This document shows positions 35,060-46,511 of a DNA stretch of 64,000 bases, piece after piece. Source of the stretch: Przewalskia tangutica. Its lineage: Eukaryota > Streptophyta > Magnoliopsida > Solanales > Solanaceae. The notes beneath the pieces were generated by a model, which saw only the letters and a program-made list of their open reading frames with translations, searched no databases and had not been told where the DNA came from. Position numbers and translations under genes: made by a program. Location: the NCBI GenBank assembly GCA_029844215.1, contig CM056721.1, forward strand, positions 57,701,815-57,765,814, read 5' to 3'. Position 1 is the first letter of the stretch. Every line of letters begins with the position of its first letter.

Positions 35060-35976
35060 CTTCATTTAAAAAACCAATTAGTCTTCTTACATTAAGAAAA
35101 GATTCGATATTCTTTAAAAATGCTTTGAGATCTTTATTATTGAGCTTAAGCGTGAGGCATTCTTAGTAAGTGTTACTCGGGCTTAAAGCGTGAGGCATTG
35201 CCGTAAGTGTTATTCGGGCTTAAGTCAAAGACATTGCCGTAGTTATATTTTAGTTAACACGTATGCGTCTCCGTACTATATATATTGTAAAATATCATGC
35301 TTTAGGAAGATTCACATGCATACCGTGAAAACCACGCTTGAGTTGAATATGTCGCAGAGAGTCGACCTATAATAGTCACAGATATCTATCAAAGACTACT
35401 CAAGGTCATTCTAAGCGGGGTTCATAATTCTACGGTAAGTCGGGCAGCACTTCCCTACCGGTGAGCTATATAAGTCTCTTGTGAAAGCAGATCCTATGTA
35501 AATCTGATTTGATTATTCTTCTTTAAACCGCCCTGCGTAGTAGCAGTTCAATTCTATTGTGATATTCTTCTAAGTGATTAATACTTATTCTTATACTTCT
35601 ACGGTATGCATTCTCTAATACAAAAGAGGTTAGGATTATTACCTCGGTAAGCCCAATAATATCCTAGAAAAGTCGCTGAGCAAGGTTTTGCTCACAAGTT
35701 GTATGCTCGATAACCTTACAAGTTCTTCACCCCTTCTACTAAGTACTCAGGGATTTGGGCTAGGGTATTTTGGGCATTATCACGATACAAGAAGGGAACT
35801 TTTCTACCACGAGAGGGGGGTAGATTTTTGGCTAGGCTAGGGGGGAGTATTCGGCCAAGGGCCACTTAGGCTGGGGGGGGACGAGGGCTTGGCCGAAATG
35901 GCTAACAAAGGGAGAAGGGAGGATTTTCAAGACTTGGAAAGTAATTTGTGGATGAAGAACTCTTCATCTTAAGGGG

Positions 35977-35984
35977 TATTTATA
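35977..35984 (-). promoter_or_regulatory. TATA box of the Y 5' LTR
   Basis: TATAAATACCCC on the sense strand. This would be the promoter that drives Y. Confidence 0.6.
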
Positions 35985-36382
35985 GGTCAAGAAGTGGCCA
36001 ACCAATGGCGAATTTAGACAAGTGCAAGGCAAGTGTAGGGTGAGGATTAACTATACACAAATATCCTACCAACTCGCGACTTGTGCGAGGCACAAACGTG
36101 TTCCTCTGGCCCAAATCGTCCAAATGGGCGATTTCAAGTCCATCAATTGGAGGGTGACAAGTGTCGCCCTCGTTGGTCAAAATGTTTCGTCTCTCGGAAA
36201 AATCCGCAAAAATTAGAAATGGCATAGCCGGAATTTACCCTACAAAAGCTGTGGAAACGTTTCGTCGGAAAACTATTCGTTTTGTGAGTTGTGCCTAAAA
36301 AAAACGTTTTGCCTAAACTTTAAGGCTAGACTTTTTGTACGTATTCCCTTACGTACATACTCTGGAAATACGGGGTATAACA

Positions 36383-36387
36383 TGTAG
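36383..36387. repeat. Y target-site duplication, right (TGTAG)
   Basis: Exact copy of 26720-26724. LINE1 sequence resumes as TATCAAAAAACAGCATG. Confidence 0.9.
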
Positions 36388-38403
36388 TATCAAAAAACAG
36401 CATGATGCGGCTATGATTTGTCTATTGGAAACTAAACTATCTAGGGCAAGGACAGAGTCTTTCTCTACTCTAAGATTCAAAGCTTGGAACTTTTGCTCCA
36501 ATTTGGAACTCATTAATGGCGGAAGAATGCTATTACTATGGGATCCCTCCAGGGTCTGTTGCGAAGTGCTTGGAATGGACTCTCAGCATATCCATGTCCA
36601 GGCAAGTTGCAATATAACACAAGTTTCCTTCCTTGTCACCTTTGTGTACCCAGTTTATAGCATCTCAGATAGAAGGAAGCTTTGGCATCACCTTACTCAC
36701 TTGGGCATTGGCATCACTAAGCCTTGGATGATTATGGGAGATTTCAACACTTATTGCTACCCACATGATAAGGCGGGGGTCCTCTCTCACGCCTTATGCA
36801 CTTAGGGATCTTGGAGATTTCAGAATTCTCATGGACTAGAAGACACTCCTTCTTAGGTTCCTTCTACACTTGGACAAATGGTTCGATTTGGTCCAAGCTT
36901 GATAAGTGTTGATGAATCAAAATTGGAGTGATTTGACCTGGAATGCACGCCAATTTCTTGCCTATGGAACTGTCTCGGACCATTTGTCTGTGATAGCCAC
37001 GGTTATTGCATCCTATAATGTTGGGAAACGCCCTTTTAAGTTCATGAATATGTGGCTTTCTCACCCAGCCTTCGAGGACATAATGACTTCATATTGGATA
37101 CAAGACATATTGGGAACTGCTCAATTCGTCCTAGCCTCAAAATTGAAAGCCTTGAAGCAACCATTAAGGGCCTTGAACATAAGTGACTTTGGGGGTATTG
37201 AACAAAGAGCAAAAGGGGCAAACATGGAGTTTAAGGAGGCTATCAATGCACACATGGAAAATCCCTTTGACGAGGAGCTAAAAGCCAAGGTTAAGTCCTC
37301 AAGAGCTAGAGCAAACACCTTACTGGAAGCAGAAAGACACTTCATAAGGCAGTCAAGCGAAACACTTGATTGGAAGTGATAGATGCTCAAATACTTTCAT
37401 GCTTTGATCAAGAGGAGTAATGTCGGGAACTCAATCAACTTTCTTGTTAAAGCCAATGGTACTATCACTACATCACCGGAGAAGTTAGGAAGTTGCTTGT
37501 TGAATTTTACAAGGATCTATTAGGTACGTCAGATCCTACCGAACCGATCTGAAGTGTTCAACTATGGCGAAGCTAAGTGAAGAGGAGAGATTACGACTTT
37601 GCATTTCATCACCCCAAAGGAGATTTGGGAAGCTCTTTCGATATAGGCAATGACAAGGCACTGGACGGATGGTTATTGGCGCCTTCTTCAAGAATAGATG
37701 GAGATATGTGGGCCGTGATGTTGTAAGAAGTGTCAAGAGTTCTTCTCTCTTGGAGTTCTTTTGAAGCGGTGCATCATACCATCATTATCCTACTAGAAGA
37801 CGATCATGACCCTAAGGTAAATGATTTTAGGCCCATCGGATTGACTAATGTGGTCTATAAGATCATCACAAAGATTCTAGCTAACAGAATGGCATTGATC
37901 CTTCCTTCTCTCATTGACAAATCCCAAGGGGCTTTTGTAAAGGGAAGAAACATGATGGACAACGTATATGTGGCACAGGAGCTTGTGAGAGGGTTTAATA
38001 GAGGCAGAGTCTCACCAAGATGTATGCTTATGGTGGACCTCCGGAAAGCATTTGTCTGATCTCTTGGAGTTTCCTTGAATTGGTACTAAGAAGTCTAAAA
38101 TTTCCAGACAGATTTATAACTTGGATCATGGAATGTGTTAGCTCAACCTCCTTCTCCCTTTCTATCAATGGTGAGCTACATGGATACTTCAAAGGTAAGC
38201 GCGGCCTAAGACAAGGTGATCCTATGTCCCCTACTCTCTTTATCTTGTGCATGGAATACCTCTCAAGGCTGCTTAAAATGAAGGCTGAGGCAAGAGCTTT
38301 CTCATATTTTCCAAAGTGCAAGAGATTGGGCATTACTCATCTTGCATTTGCGGACGACCTCATGCTCTTTGCCAAATGAGATATATCTTCAGTTGGGATT
38401 CTT
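36388..38403 (+). pseudogene. LINE1 ORF2: endonuclease and RT palm, frameshifted
   Basis: The endonuclease spans about 36400-37030: CLLETKLS (catalytic Glu), LLLWDPS, WMIMGDFNTY (Asp/Asn pair) and SDHLSV (catalytic Ser-Asp-His). The linker follows (37060-37560). RT finger and palm run from about 37800: DFRPIGLTNVVYK, SLIDKSQGAFVKGRNM and MVDLRKAF; a 1-nt loss right after KAF gives a stop at about 38057. The frame resumes at 38060 and reaches the catalytic FADDLMLFAK at about 38347-38376. Role: target-primed reverse transcription. Confidence 0.85.
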
Positions 38404-39636
38404 ATGAATTGTCTGGAAGAGTTGGAGGCTGTCTCAGGGCTAACTCTTAACCCGTCTAAATCCTCTGTCTACTTAGCGGGAATGCATATTTCAGTTCGTG
38501 ACTTGATATTGTCCAGAGTGGGATTCGCCATTGGTAGCTTTCCGGTACGATACTTGGGGATCCCTTTGTCCCCAATTTTAGTCTCGGTGGACCAATTTGC
38601 TTCATTCACTAGCGCAATTTCGAATTACATTCAGAAATGGGGGCATCACACTCTTTCTTATGCGGGTAAGCTGGAACTAATCAGGTCGGTTGTCCAAGGG
38701 GTTGAGAGCTTTTGGTTCCGGGCACTTCCTATCCCGGCCACTATTATTAACAAGGTACGGTCTGCTTGTATTCAGTTCTTATGGGGAGGGAAACCACCAA
38801 GAGTCGCTTGGGATGTCATTTGCTTACCTCAATCTGAAGGAGGCTTGGGTCTAATGAACATCAAGGAATGGAATCATGCCTTGCTATCCAGGACTATTTG
38901 GCAAACTCACACGGATGCAGATTCTCTATGGGTCCAATGGATCAATAGCCACTACTTGAGAGGTATAACAATTTGGAACTATGAGGTACGTCCTAGGGAC
39001 TCCCCCTTATTCAAAAGGATTTGTGGGATCCGCGACAAATTTGTTTCTATCTTTGGTAGCCAGGGTAATGCGCTTGATGGCTTTACAAAGTGTTGTACCA
39101 ACAGAAATTTTGATTCCAGCCTCGTGTATGATATCTTGCGCACTCCGCAAGATAAAAAGCCTTGGATGTCACAAATTTGGAAAGGCTTCATTCCTCCCAA
39201 ATTCTCTTTCACTATGTGGCTAAATTGCAGAAAGCGGTTAGCTACAAAGGATACTCTTTCATATCTCAACTTGGAGGATAAGTCTTGCGGGTTCTGCAAG
39301 CAAGCTAATGAAACAAGGGAACACCTCTTCTTTACTTGCCCCTACACACGCTTGATTTGGAAGAGCATAAAAGATTGGTTGGGCATTAGAAAAGAAATGA
39401 CAACTGTCGAAAGCTCCCTTAAATGGATTAAGAAAGATCACCGCGGGACTAGCATCCGAGCCAAAGCTATTTTGCTTACTTTTTGCATAGTGGTCTATGA
39501 GATTTGGAGGGCAAGAAACACGTTGCTCTTTGAAGGCACAAGCTTTCCGGCAAACGAGGTCATCGCAAGAATCAAAACAACATCTTATAGAGTTCTCTAT
39601 GATTTTATCCCCTATTGTAATGGCACCTTTGAGTGA
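38404..39636 (+). CDS. LINE1 ORF2, C-terminal part (RT thumb and zf-RVT), open
   Basis: A single open frame of 410 codons; its internal ATG is not the real start, since the ORF begins upstream. The N-terminal half (GLTLNPSKSSVYLAG, VRYLGIPL, YAGKLELI, FLWGGKPPRVAWD, LPQSEGGLGL) is the RT thumb/connection typical of plant LINEs. The C-terminal half has the zf-RVT motif: CGFCK followed by REHLFFTCPYTRLIW (C-x2-C...H...C, about residues 297-320). It ends NGTFE. This is the best-preserved coding stretch in the window and has no sign of CHG-type damage, unlike the equivalent in LINE2. Confidence 0.85.
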   Translation: MNCLEELEAVSGLTLNPSKSSVYLAGMHISVRDLILSRVGFAIGSFPVRYLGIPLSPILVSVDQFASFTSAISNYIQKWGHHTLSYAGKLELIRSVVQGVESFWFRALPIPATIINKVRSACIQFLWGGKPPRVAWDVICLPQSEGGLGLMNIKEWNHALLSRTIWQTHTDADSLWVQWINSHYLRGITIWNYEVRPRDSPLFKRICGIRDKFVSIFGSQGNALDGFTKCCTNRNFDSSLVYDILRTPQDKKPWMSQIWKGFIPPKFSFTMWLNCRKRLATKDTLSYLNLEDKSCGFCKQANETREHLFFTCPYTRLIWKSIKDWLGIRKEMTTVESSLKWIKKDHRGTSIRAKAILLTFCIVVYEIWRARNTLLFEGTSFPANEVIARIKTTSYRVLYDFIPYCNGTFE

Positions 39637-39671
39637 CAACCCCTCTCCTCCTCCATTTCTTGTTTACATTA

Positions 39672-39696
39672 CGTTGAGACTTGAGATCCTTCAATG
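39672..39696 (+). other. LINE1 3' UTR stem-loop
   Basis: CGTTGAG pairs with CTTCAATG using G-U pairs. The loop contains TTGAGA. It lies about 60 nt before the poly-A tail. LINE2 and LINE3 have the fully paired form. Confidence 0.55.
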
Positions 39697-39759
39697 ACTG
39701 ATTGTAGCCATTTTTCTTTTCGTTATAAGTAATAATATTTGCATTTACCTGGAAAAAAA

Positions 39760-39776
39760 AAGTTATCATTTTAAAT
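39760..39776. repeat. LINE1 target-site duplication, right
   Basis: AAGTTATCATTTTAAAT, exact copy of 24919-24935. X LTR sequence resumes as CCAATGATAAAACC. Confidence 0.9.
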
Positions 39777-39860
39777 CCAATGATAAAACCATTCTTATTT
39801 TCGAAATCAAGATAACTTTATTCTTTAAAAGACCACACACCCATTACTCATGAGTGAGGT
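39777..39860 (-). repeat. X 3' LTR, piece 3
   Basis: Short LTR stretch between LINE1 and LINE2. Most of it is deleted from the 5' LTR, where CCAATG joins directly to AGTGAGG (about 62390-62400). The last 11 bp are the LINE2 left TSD (ATGAGTGAGGT, 39850-39860). Confidence 0.8.
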
Positions 39861-41113
39861 AGTCTTTGCGGGAACTAGGATTGAGGCAAAAGGTATGAAG
39901 TTACAATTTATTGAACAACAAGGGGCGGAAGTACATATAGAAGCTGAGGATGAAGTTCCTTTCATAGAAACTTGGGGCTATTGCCTAATAGGTTGCTTAG
40001 GTCCTTTCAGGAAGAAGCATTGAATACGATTGTGAAAGGATGGGGAGTTAAATGCCGTATTATACCATATGGCAAAGGCTGGACAGTGTTCAAATTCATG
40101 ACGGAGGAAGAGCGCACTAATGTACTTCACGGAGGCCCTTATATGGTCTACGGGAAAACCATGATGCTCAAGGCTATCAATAAAGGAGTTCTTATAACGG
40201 ATGATTTGTTTATGGACATTCCTATTAGGGTCACTTTCTCGGACATTCCCCTTTCTATTTGGAGTCTGCGGGCCTTAGTAAGATTGCTTCACGTGTAGGA
40301 AAACCTCTTTACAACCAATATACTAAGGAAAGGTCTAAAATGAACAATGCAAGAGTTACAGTGGAAGTGGATGTTAGCGAGGCCGATAATGGATTTTGTC
40401 GTCAATCTCCCCGATAACAGAAGGTATACTCAAAGGGTAAACTATGAGAATTACCCGGACTTTTGCTATCATTGTGCGGCTTTTGGACACAACCATTTGA
40501 AGTGTAGGAAGCTAAGGGATGATGTCAACAATGAAGAAGCTCAAAACACGCAATACTGAGGTACCCCCTAACAACAAGGATGATTCTACTCGTTTGAAGG
40601 TCAACAAAGGTACGGGTGGAACCAACCCTCCTCCCCCTCATCCACCAACGCATCAACATCCGTAGATGTTGATAACTTGATGGACATTGAAGAAAGCGAG
40701 CACACAACACCTCGCAGTGCGGAAGCTTAGGAGAAGTATCACGTCTGCGGTCCTCCGGTTTGGGTCATTCGGCCCACCATGTTTGCGGGATTCTCTGGCT
40801 AAGTCCTCACCGCCTAATTCTCACAATGGCGATACCACAACATGTTAGGATGAGGTGAGTCAAAACATTCTGATTACGAGATGCTATGAACCCGCCACCG
40901 TTGGATGAAGTGACATCTGGTGTTACGGAAAAGGCTCGGCTTGTGTCAAGTAACGTTAACTTTGAGCGGGAACATAGCTTGGCTGGTACACAAGTTATGG
41001 CTTCCAGCAACAAGGATGATGGATGGCAAAGTTTTGTCCAAAAGAATGGGCCGAAGCGATGGGAAGCGGCGACTAAGCGCGGAGGTCTTAATAAAACCTC
41101 CTTTGTTTCCTAA
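39861..41113 (+). pseudogene. LINE2 ORF1 (DUF4283 / CCHC), 5'-truncated
   Basis: DUF4283 is well kept (39972-40298: LNTIVKGWGVKCRIIPYGKGW, FMTEEERTNVLHGGPYMVYG, DDLFMDIPIRVTFSDIPLS). The next part is shifted, then YPDFCYHCAAFGHNHLKC (about 40450-40503) gives the CCHC knuckle C-x2-C-x4-H-x4-C. A Pro-rich region and a C-terminal tail ending NKTSFVS follow. The stop TAA (41111-41113) shares its last A with the ORF2 start. The protein would coat LINE RNA. The N-terminus is missing and at least two shifts are present. Confidence 0.85.
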
Positions 41114-44100
41114 TGAAAATACTTTGTTGGAATGTCCGTGGTCTTTGCGGACAAAGGGCAGAGCTGCCACGCAAGCTCTAGTGTGTAGTATCACAAAACA
41201 GCATGACGCGGCTATGATTTGTCTATGGAAACTAAGCTATCTCGGCCAGGAGGCGTATTCTTTCTCTACTCAAATATTCAAAGCATGGAAGTTTTGCTCA
41301 AATTTGGAATTCATTGGAGGCGGTAGAATGTTATTACTTTGGGATCCTTCCAGGGTTTGTTGCGAAGTGCTTGGTATGGACTCTCAGCATATCCATGTCC
41401 AGGCAAGCTGCAATATAACACAAGTGTCCTTCCTTGCCACATTTGTGTACCCGGTTTATAGCATCTCGGATAGAAGGATGCTTTGGCATCACCTTTCTCA
41501 CTTGGGTGTTGGCATCACTAAGCCTTGGATTATTATGGGAGATTTCAACACTTATTTCTACCCTCATGATAAGGTGGGGGGTCCTCCTCTCACGCCTTAT
41601 GCACTTAGGGATCTTGGAGATTTCAGGAATTCTCATGGACTAGAAGACGCTCCTTCTTCCGGTTCCTTCTACACTTGGACGAATGGTTCGATTTGGTCTA
41701 AGCTTGATAGAGTGTTGATGAATCAAAGTTGGAGTGATTTGACCCTAGAATGCATAGCCAATTTCATGCCTATGGAACCTGTCTCGGACCACTGTCATGT
41801 AATGACCCACGATTATTGCATCCTATAATGTTGGAAAGCATCTTTCAAGTTCATGAATATGTGGCTTTCTCACACAGCCTTTGAGAACATTATGACTTCA
41901 TGTTGGAGACAAGACATATTGGGAGGCTGCTCGATTCATCCTTGCCTCCAAATTGAAAGCCTTGAAACAACCTTTAAGGGCTTTGAACATAAGTGACTTT
42001 GGAGGTATCGAACAAAGAGCAAAAAGGGCAAACATAGAGTTCAAGGAGGCTATAAATGCACACATGGAAAATCCCTTTGACGAGGAGCTTAAAGCCAAGG
42101 TTAAGTCCTCAAGAGCTGAAACAAACACCTTCGGAAGCCGAAAGACACTTCATAAGGCGAAGTCAAGCGAAACACTTGATTGGAAGTGATAGATGTTCCA
42201 AATACTTTCATAGCTTGATCAAAAGGAGTAATGTCGGGAACTCCATTAACTTTCTTGTTAAAGCTAATGGTACTATCACTACATCACGGAAGAAGTTAGG
42301 AAGTTGCTCGTTGAATTTTACAAAGATCTATTAGGTACTTCCCGACCACTACCAACTTTGATCTGAAGTGTTCAACTATGGCCCAAAGCTGAGTGAAGAA
42401 GAGAGATTACAACATTTGCATTTCATCACCCCAAAGGAGATTTGGGAAGCTCTCACTGATATAGGCAATGACAAGGCACCTGGACCAGATGGTTATACGG
42501 CCTTCAAGAATAGATGGAAAGATGTGGGCCATGATGTTGTAAGATGTGTCCAAGAGTTCTTCTCTACTGGAGTTCTTTTGAAGCAGGTAAATCATACCAT
42601 CATTACCCTGCTACCAAAGACTGATCATGATCCCAAGGTAAATGATTTCAGGCCAATCAGATTGACTAATGTGACCTATAAGATCATCACAAAGATTCTA
42701 GCTAACAGAATGACATTGATCCTTCCTTCTCTCATTGACAAATCCCAAGGGGCTTTTGTAAAAGGAAGAAACATGATGGACAATGTATATGTGGCACAAG
42801 AGCTTGTGAGAGGATTTAATAGAACCATAGTCTCACCAAGATGTATGCTTATGGTGGACCTTCGTAAAGCATTCGTCTGATCTCTTGGAGCTTCCTCGAA
42901 TTGGTACTAAGAAGTCTAAAATTTCCAGACAGATTTACAAGATGGATCATGGAATGTGTTAGCTCAACCTCCTTCTCCCTTTCTATCAATGGTGAGCTAC
43001 ATGGATACTTCAAAGGAAAGTGCGGCCTAAGACAAGGTGATCCTATGTCCCCTACTCTCTTTATCTTATGCATGGAATACCTCTCAATTTGCTTAAAATG
43101 AAGGCTAAGGCAAGAGCTTTCTCATATTTTCCAAAGTGTAAGAAATTGGGCATTACTCATCGGCGTTCGCGGATGACCTCATGCTTTTGCCAAAGGAGAT
43201 ATATCTTGATTGGGATTCTTATGGATTATGCGGAAGAGTTGGAGGCTGCCTCGGGATTAACTCTTAACTTGCTAAATCCATTTGTCTACTTAGCGGGAAT
43301 GCATTCTGATTCGGGACTTGATATTGTCGAGTGGGTTTCGCCATTGGAAGCTTTCCGATGCGATACTTGGGGATCCTTTGTCCCCGATTTCAGTCTCGGT
43401 GGATCAATTTGCCCATTCACTAGTGCTATTTCGAATTACATTCAGAAATGGGGCATCACACCACTTTCTTATCTTTGGTATCTTTGGAACTAATCGGGTT
43501 GGTTGTCGAGGGTTGAGAGCTTTTGGTTAGGGCACTTCCTATCCCGCCACTATTATCAACAAGGTGCGGTCTGCTTGTATTCAGTTCTTATGGGGTGGGA
43601 AACCACGAGAGTTGCAGGATATCATTTGCTTGCCTCAGCGAAGGTGGCTTGGGTCTTATGAACATCAAGGAATGGAATCATGCCTTGTTATCCGAGACAA
43701 TTTGGCAAACTCACACGGTGATTCTCTTTGGGTCCGATGGATCAATAGCCATTATTTGAGAGGTATTACTATTTGGGACTATGAGGTGCGTCTAGGGACT
43801 CCCTTATTCAAAAAGATTTGTGGGATTCGCGACAAATTTGTTTCTATCTTTAGTACCGTGGTGATGCTATTGTGGCTTTACAAAATGTTGTGCCAGCGGT
43901 ATATTTGATTCAAGCCTCGTGTATGATATCCTGCGCACTCCATGAGCTAAAAAGCCTTGGATGTCACAAATTTGGAAAGGCTTCATTCCTCCCAAATTCT
44001 CTTTTACTATGTGGCTAAATTGCAGAAAGCGGTTAGCTACAAAGGATACTCTATCATTTCTCAACTTGGAGGATAAATCTTGCGGGTTACGCAAGCAATC

Positions 44101-44424
44101 TAATGAAACAAGGGAACACCTCTTCTTTGCACCTTTATACACATGATTTGGAAGAGCATAAAAGATTGGTTGGGTATTAGAAGAGAGATGACAACTGTTG
44201 AAAGCTCCCTTAAATGGATTAAGAAAGAACACCGCGGGACAAGCATCCGAGCCAAAGCTATTTTGCTTACTTTTTGCATAATGGTTTATGAGATTTGGAG
44301 GGCAAGAAACACAATGCTCTTTGAAGGCACAAGCTTTCCGGCAGAAGAGGTCATTGCAAGAATCAAAACAACATCTTATAGAGTTCTCTATGATTTTATC
44401 CCCTCTTGTAATGACACCTTTTGA
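41113..44424 (+). pseudogene. LINE2 ORF2 (endonuclease-RT), frameshifted
   Basis: Starts MKILCWNVRGLCGQR at 41113. The frame shifts by 41185; the endonuclease then runs to about 41820 (KPWIIMGDFNTYFY, SGSFYTWTNGSIWSKLDRVLMNQ, SDH near 41790). RT: DKAPGPDGY, DFRPIRLTNVTYK, SLIDKSQGAFVKGRNM and MVDLRKAF in one 170-codon frame (42368-42880), stopped by the same 1-nt loss as LINE1. The catalytic AFADDL is at about 43163-43180 but out of frame with its flanks. The zf-RVT region (44080-44150) has CGLRK where LINE1 has CGFCK, so one zinc ligand is lost. It ends near 44424. About 1100 codons in all. Confidence 0.85.
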
Positions 44425-44463
44425 GTGACCACCCCTCCCCTATTTCACTTCTTGTTTGCATTA

Positions 44464-44488
44464 CGTTGAGGCCTGAGATACCTCAACG
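44464..44488 (+). other. LINE2 3' UTR stem-loop
   Basis: CGTTGAGG/CCTCAACG, a perfect 8-bp stem with a 9-nt loop containing TGAGA, about 55 nt before poly-A. Confidence 0.65.
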
Positions 44489-44550
44489 ACTGATTGTAGC
44501 CACTTCCTTTTCGTTATTAGTAATAATATTTGCATTTACCTAAAAAAAAA

Positions 44551-44561
44551 ATGAGTGAGGT
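44551..44561. repeat. LINE2 target-site duplication, right
   Basis: ATGAGTGAGGT, copy of 39850-39860. Confidence 0.85.
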
Positions 44562-46049
44562 TTTACAACTTTTTAACATAATTCAAGCCCTTAATATTTC
44601 ATAACAAGTCACTTAACTTTGGAATCAAGTCAAGGACACAAAAGGAAAATCAAATTCCTTTAAACACACGTGCGTCTACCGCACTAAATATATTTCACAA
44701 ATATCATGCTAGAAAGGATAGGAAGAGGTTCACATACCTCGCGACGATTATCGACAATTAGCAAAACGCTCCAAAGTACTCTAACCTTGCTCGCTTTTCC
44801 ACCGCCCAAGTAGAATCGCTACTCGTAGTACTTGACCTATAAAGGCCACAAAACGTCTATCAACCTCTAGATCTCTTCGTAGAATAATTCTAGATATAAG
44901 ATTCCTTATTCTACGGAAAATTCGGCACCTCCCCCTTCCGCATGACCACATAAATCTCTCTCTAACGAGGCTTGCTGCAAACCAACCAGTCCAGGGGGGG
45001 TTACACGTCTAACCGGACGTGTACAATTCTACTCCACAATAATACTACAAGTCTACTGTAAATACAGTCCTATGTAAATACAGTTCAATTCTAAACTACT
45101 ACCACATGTAATATCCAATTACAAATAGGGGGGACAAAGATCATTACCTCGATAAGCCCAAAATTATCCAAGATTATAAGTCTATCCTGAGCAACATTTA
45201 GATCCAAATCCTTACGCTCCAACCCGCTCCAAGCGACCCTTAGAAGTTTCTAACCAACTCCTCTTCAAGATCCAACTCCAAAAAGTGAAGAACACTTAGG
45301 TTCCAACACTACCAACTTTCGGCCAAGGGGGTGTATCTAGGCTAGGGGTGTGAAATCTTTTCCAACACTTGGTTCACAATCTTCCTAACACCTTAAGGAA
45401 GAACACTTAAAAGTTTAAGGATTTTTGGACAACTTTTGGTCAAGGGAGGCCAATTCAAGAGACACTCGAGGAGGAGAGAGGATTTATCAAGACTTGTAAT
45501 CTCTAAGTGCTGGATGAATAAGTCTTGCAAGCTTAAGGGGTGTTTATAGAGAAATCAAGGGCTAGGATTAAAGAAAGTGTGTGGTCAAGATTGGGCCATG
45601 TGTGTGTGGGTCCCACTTATCTATCTACTACACAAAATATCTTCAAGACTTTGACCAAATGTTTTTGGTCTTTAAAATGCCAAAAATGTGTAGAACATGT
45701 CCATCAATTCGTCCAACATGTGCCACCTAGGGTGACACATGTATCGCCTATTGGTCCAAAATATTTCATCTTAGAAAAAATATCAGTAATGCCAAAAATC
45801 CGAAAATAAAGTGGGCCTCATGGCCGTAAATTCCTCAGTGGGCCCAGCGTGACCAATTCAGGAAAATAAAATTCCATAGTTCTAAATTAATCCCGAAGTC
45901 CAAATACCAAATCGGGAATCAATTCCCATGCGAACCTTTTTCCTTCACAGATCCGAAACTTTTAGTCGAAAAATCACGTCTTACTTCCTTTCCAATTTAT
46001 GTATGCGTATTCTGCAAATGCGTGCGTCCTCATATACATACTGCTGGGC
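44562..46049 (-). repeat. X 3' LTR, piece 4
   Basis: Runs from the mid-LTR through the leader, TATA (45541-45548) and upstream region to CATACTGCTGGGC, where T is inserted. The 5' LTR copy (62390-63343) lacks about 550 bp of it, from about 44696 to 45251. A frame near 45540-45809 recurs at 62812-63066 because the DNA is duplicated. Confidence 0.85.
45541..45548 (-). promoter_or_regulatory. TATA box of the X 3' LTR
   Basis: TATAAACA on the sense strand, in CTCTATAAACACCCC; the same variant is in the 5' LTR (62813-62820). Confidence 0.55.
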
Positions 46050-46503
46050 TGTACACCCGTAGTTCGGGGTAAGTATGTGAGGGCGTGCGTCTGCGATAAT
46101 ATTTTGGAAAGGAAGAAAGATGTGATTTTCGACAAAGTTTCCGATTTTGTGAAGGAAAAAACCGTTAATAAGTGGATTCCCGGTAATATTGACTTTTGGA
46201 ATATTTGAGAATTATGGAATTTTATTTCGAAGTGATCGCGTGAAACCAGAATTTACGATTTTGTGGGCCACTTTATTTTTGGCATTCTGATATTTTGAAA
46301 GATGAAATATTTTGGGCAATAGGCGACACGTGTCACCCGTGTAACCCATGGCGAAAGTTATGGACACTTGGACGTTTTTTTGTGGGGACAATTGGCAAGC
46401 CACTTGTCCCATTTTTGTGGTGGACACTTGGTTGGCAATTACCCACACAACATGTCCCCAATACTCACCTTACATTTGCTTAAATATTGGCCCTTGATAT
46501 CTC

Positions 46504-46511
46504 TATAAATA
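46504..46511 (+). promoter_or_regulatory. TATA box of the T 5' LTR
   Basis: CTCTATAAATA followed by a run of 11 C. Confidence 0.65.

Larger units (their letters stand above)
26725..36382 (-). mobile_element. Element Y: complete Ty3/gypsy element with gag-pol
   Basis: 9.66 kb with LTRs of 2405 bp (26725-29129) and 2421 bp (33962-36382), ends TGTCACGACC and GGGGTATAACA, TSD TGTAG. The internal region has PBS, gag, PR, RT, RNase H, IN and a chromodomain-type tail in normal order, then a purine tract. It is closest to V. It sits in LINE1 ORF2 and is the innermost element of the six-level chain. Confidence 0.92.
33962..36382 (-). repeat. Y 5' LTR
   Basis: Starts TGTCACGACCCG and ends ACGGGGTATAACA. 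Same block order as the 3' LTR: minisatellite 34560-34810, hairpin 35012-35059, short tandem 35140-35240, TATA 35977-35984. Confidence 0.92.
24936..39759 (+). mobile_element. LINE1: L1-type non-LTR retrotransposon, split by Y
   Basis: Flanked by a perfect 17-bp TSD, ending in a poly-A tract, with ORF1 then ORF2 on the plus strand. Removing Y (26725-36382 plus one TGTAG) leaves about 5.2 kb, near full length for a plant L1. The order is 5' region, ORF1 (DUF4283/CCHC), ORF2 (endonuclease, RT, zf-RVT), 3' UTR. The 3' end shares AGTAATAATATTTGCATTTACC with LINE2 and LINE3. Confidence 0.9.
39861..44550 (+). mobile_element. LINE2: 5'-truncated L1-type retrotransposon
   Basis: About 4.7 kb, ending in a nine-A tail, with TSD ATGAGTGAGGT (39850-39860 and 44551-44561). 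It starts inside ORF1 (AGTCTTTGCGGG, equivalent to about 25410 in LINE1), the 5' truncation usual for L1. It is about 85-95% similar to LINE1 by eye, from the same subfamily. It is inserted only about 90 bp from LINE1 in the same LTR. Confidence 0.9.

Noticed and set aside
36864..44232. Antisense frames across the LINE ORF2 genes
   Set aside because: They mirror the coding frames of conserved RT and endonuclease segments on the other strand and carry no motifs.
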